A stretch of DNA of 11,517 nucleotides, from assembly GCA_002899795.1 (NCBI GenBank), contig PPDG01000529.1, positions 1-11,517 on the forward strand, given 5' to 3'. The first letter of the stretch is position 1, and each line of letters starts with the position of its first letter. The notes under the pieces are model-generated. The model was not told where the DNA came from. It saw only the letters and a program-made list of their open reading frames with translations, and made no database searches. This document shows, one piece after another, positions 11,508 through 11,517 of this stretch. The translations under genes and the position numbers were made by a program. The DNA is from Desulfobacteraceae bacterium (lineage in GTDB: Bacteria > Desulfobacterota > Syntrophobacteria > BM002).

Positions 11508-11517
11508 CAGGTGTCAG
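11508..11517. repeat. Terminal inverted match, right copy
   Basis: CAGGTGTCAG is the exact reverse complement of bases 2-11. It is the last sequence in the window, just after an AAATCAAAAATCAAAG word tract. Confidence 0.5.

Overview
The window looks like a stretch of chromosome from a Gram-negative bacterium, most likely a delta-proteobacterium (Desulfobacterota-like) or a relative. The signs are several periplasmic proteins with signal peptides, four PilZ-domain proteins, sigma-54 (-24/-12) promoters, and intergenic DNA made of degenerate short-word repeats. This assignment is inference; no rRNA, tRNA or marker gene is present. I see no phage, transposase, CRISPR array or RNA gene. The two window ends carry a 10-bp inverted match (CTGACACCTG / CAGGTGTCAG), so the window may be a contig or segment that stops at repeats.

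Left part, 1-2620, minus strand: three related PilZ genes (123, 116 and 128 aa) follow a 286-aa periplasmic secretin-like protein. PilZ1 and PilZ2 keep the c-di-GMP-binding residues. PilZ3 has lost one Arg and the Ser. Sigma-54 promoter matches lie ahead of PilZ2-PilZ1, PilZ3 and, more weakly, the secretin-like gene. PilZ3 also has a strong intrinsic terminator and a pair of direct repeats placed where an activator of sigma-54 would bind.

Middle, 3029-7340: a 523-aa fused imidazole glycerol phosphate synthase (HisH+HisF, organised and worded like eukaryotic HIS7) stands alone, without other his genes. It is followed by a stand-alone 98-aa CBM48 glycogen-binding protein, 535 bp of repeat-rich non-coding DNA, a 67-aa unknown protein, a perfect 34-bp palindrome, and two minus-strand unknowns, one of them an exported protein with five degenerate repeats.

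Right part, 7338-11517: a fourth PilZ protein with an N-terminal helix and intact motifs, a membrane-anchored unknown, a small helical unknown, a 515-aa periplasmic HtrA/Deg protease that resembles plant DEG2/DEG9 enzymes rather than classical DegP and has a full-consensus sigma-54 promoter, and a mini-operon encoding a Cys-rich zinc-ribbon-like protein and an 82-aa unknown.

Taken together, the best-supported theme is c-di-GMP signalling plus envelope functions under sigma-54 control. The HIS7-type enzyme and the CBM48 protein are metabolic neighbours with no evident link to it. Four sets of repeats recur between genes: a 38-bp terminator-like element, a 34-bp GC-rich module, a REP-like hairpin, and AT-rich word repeats.
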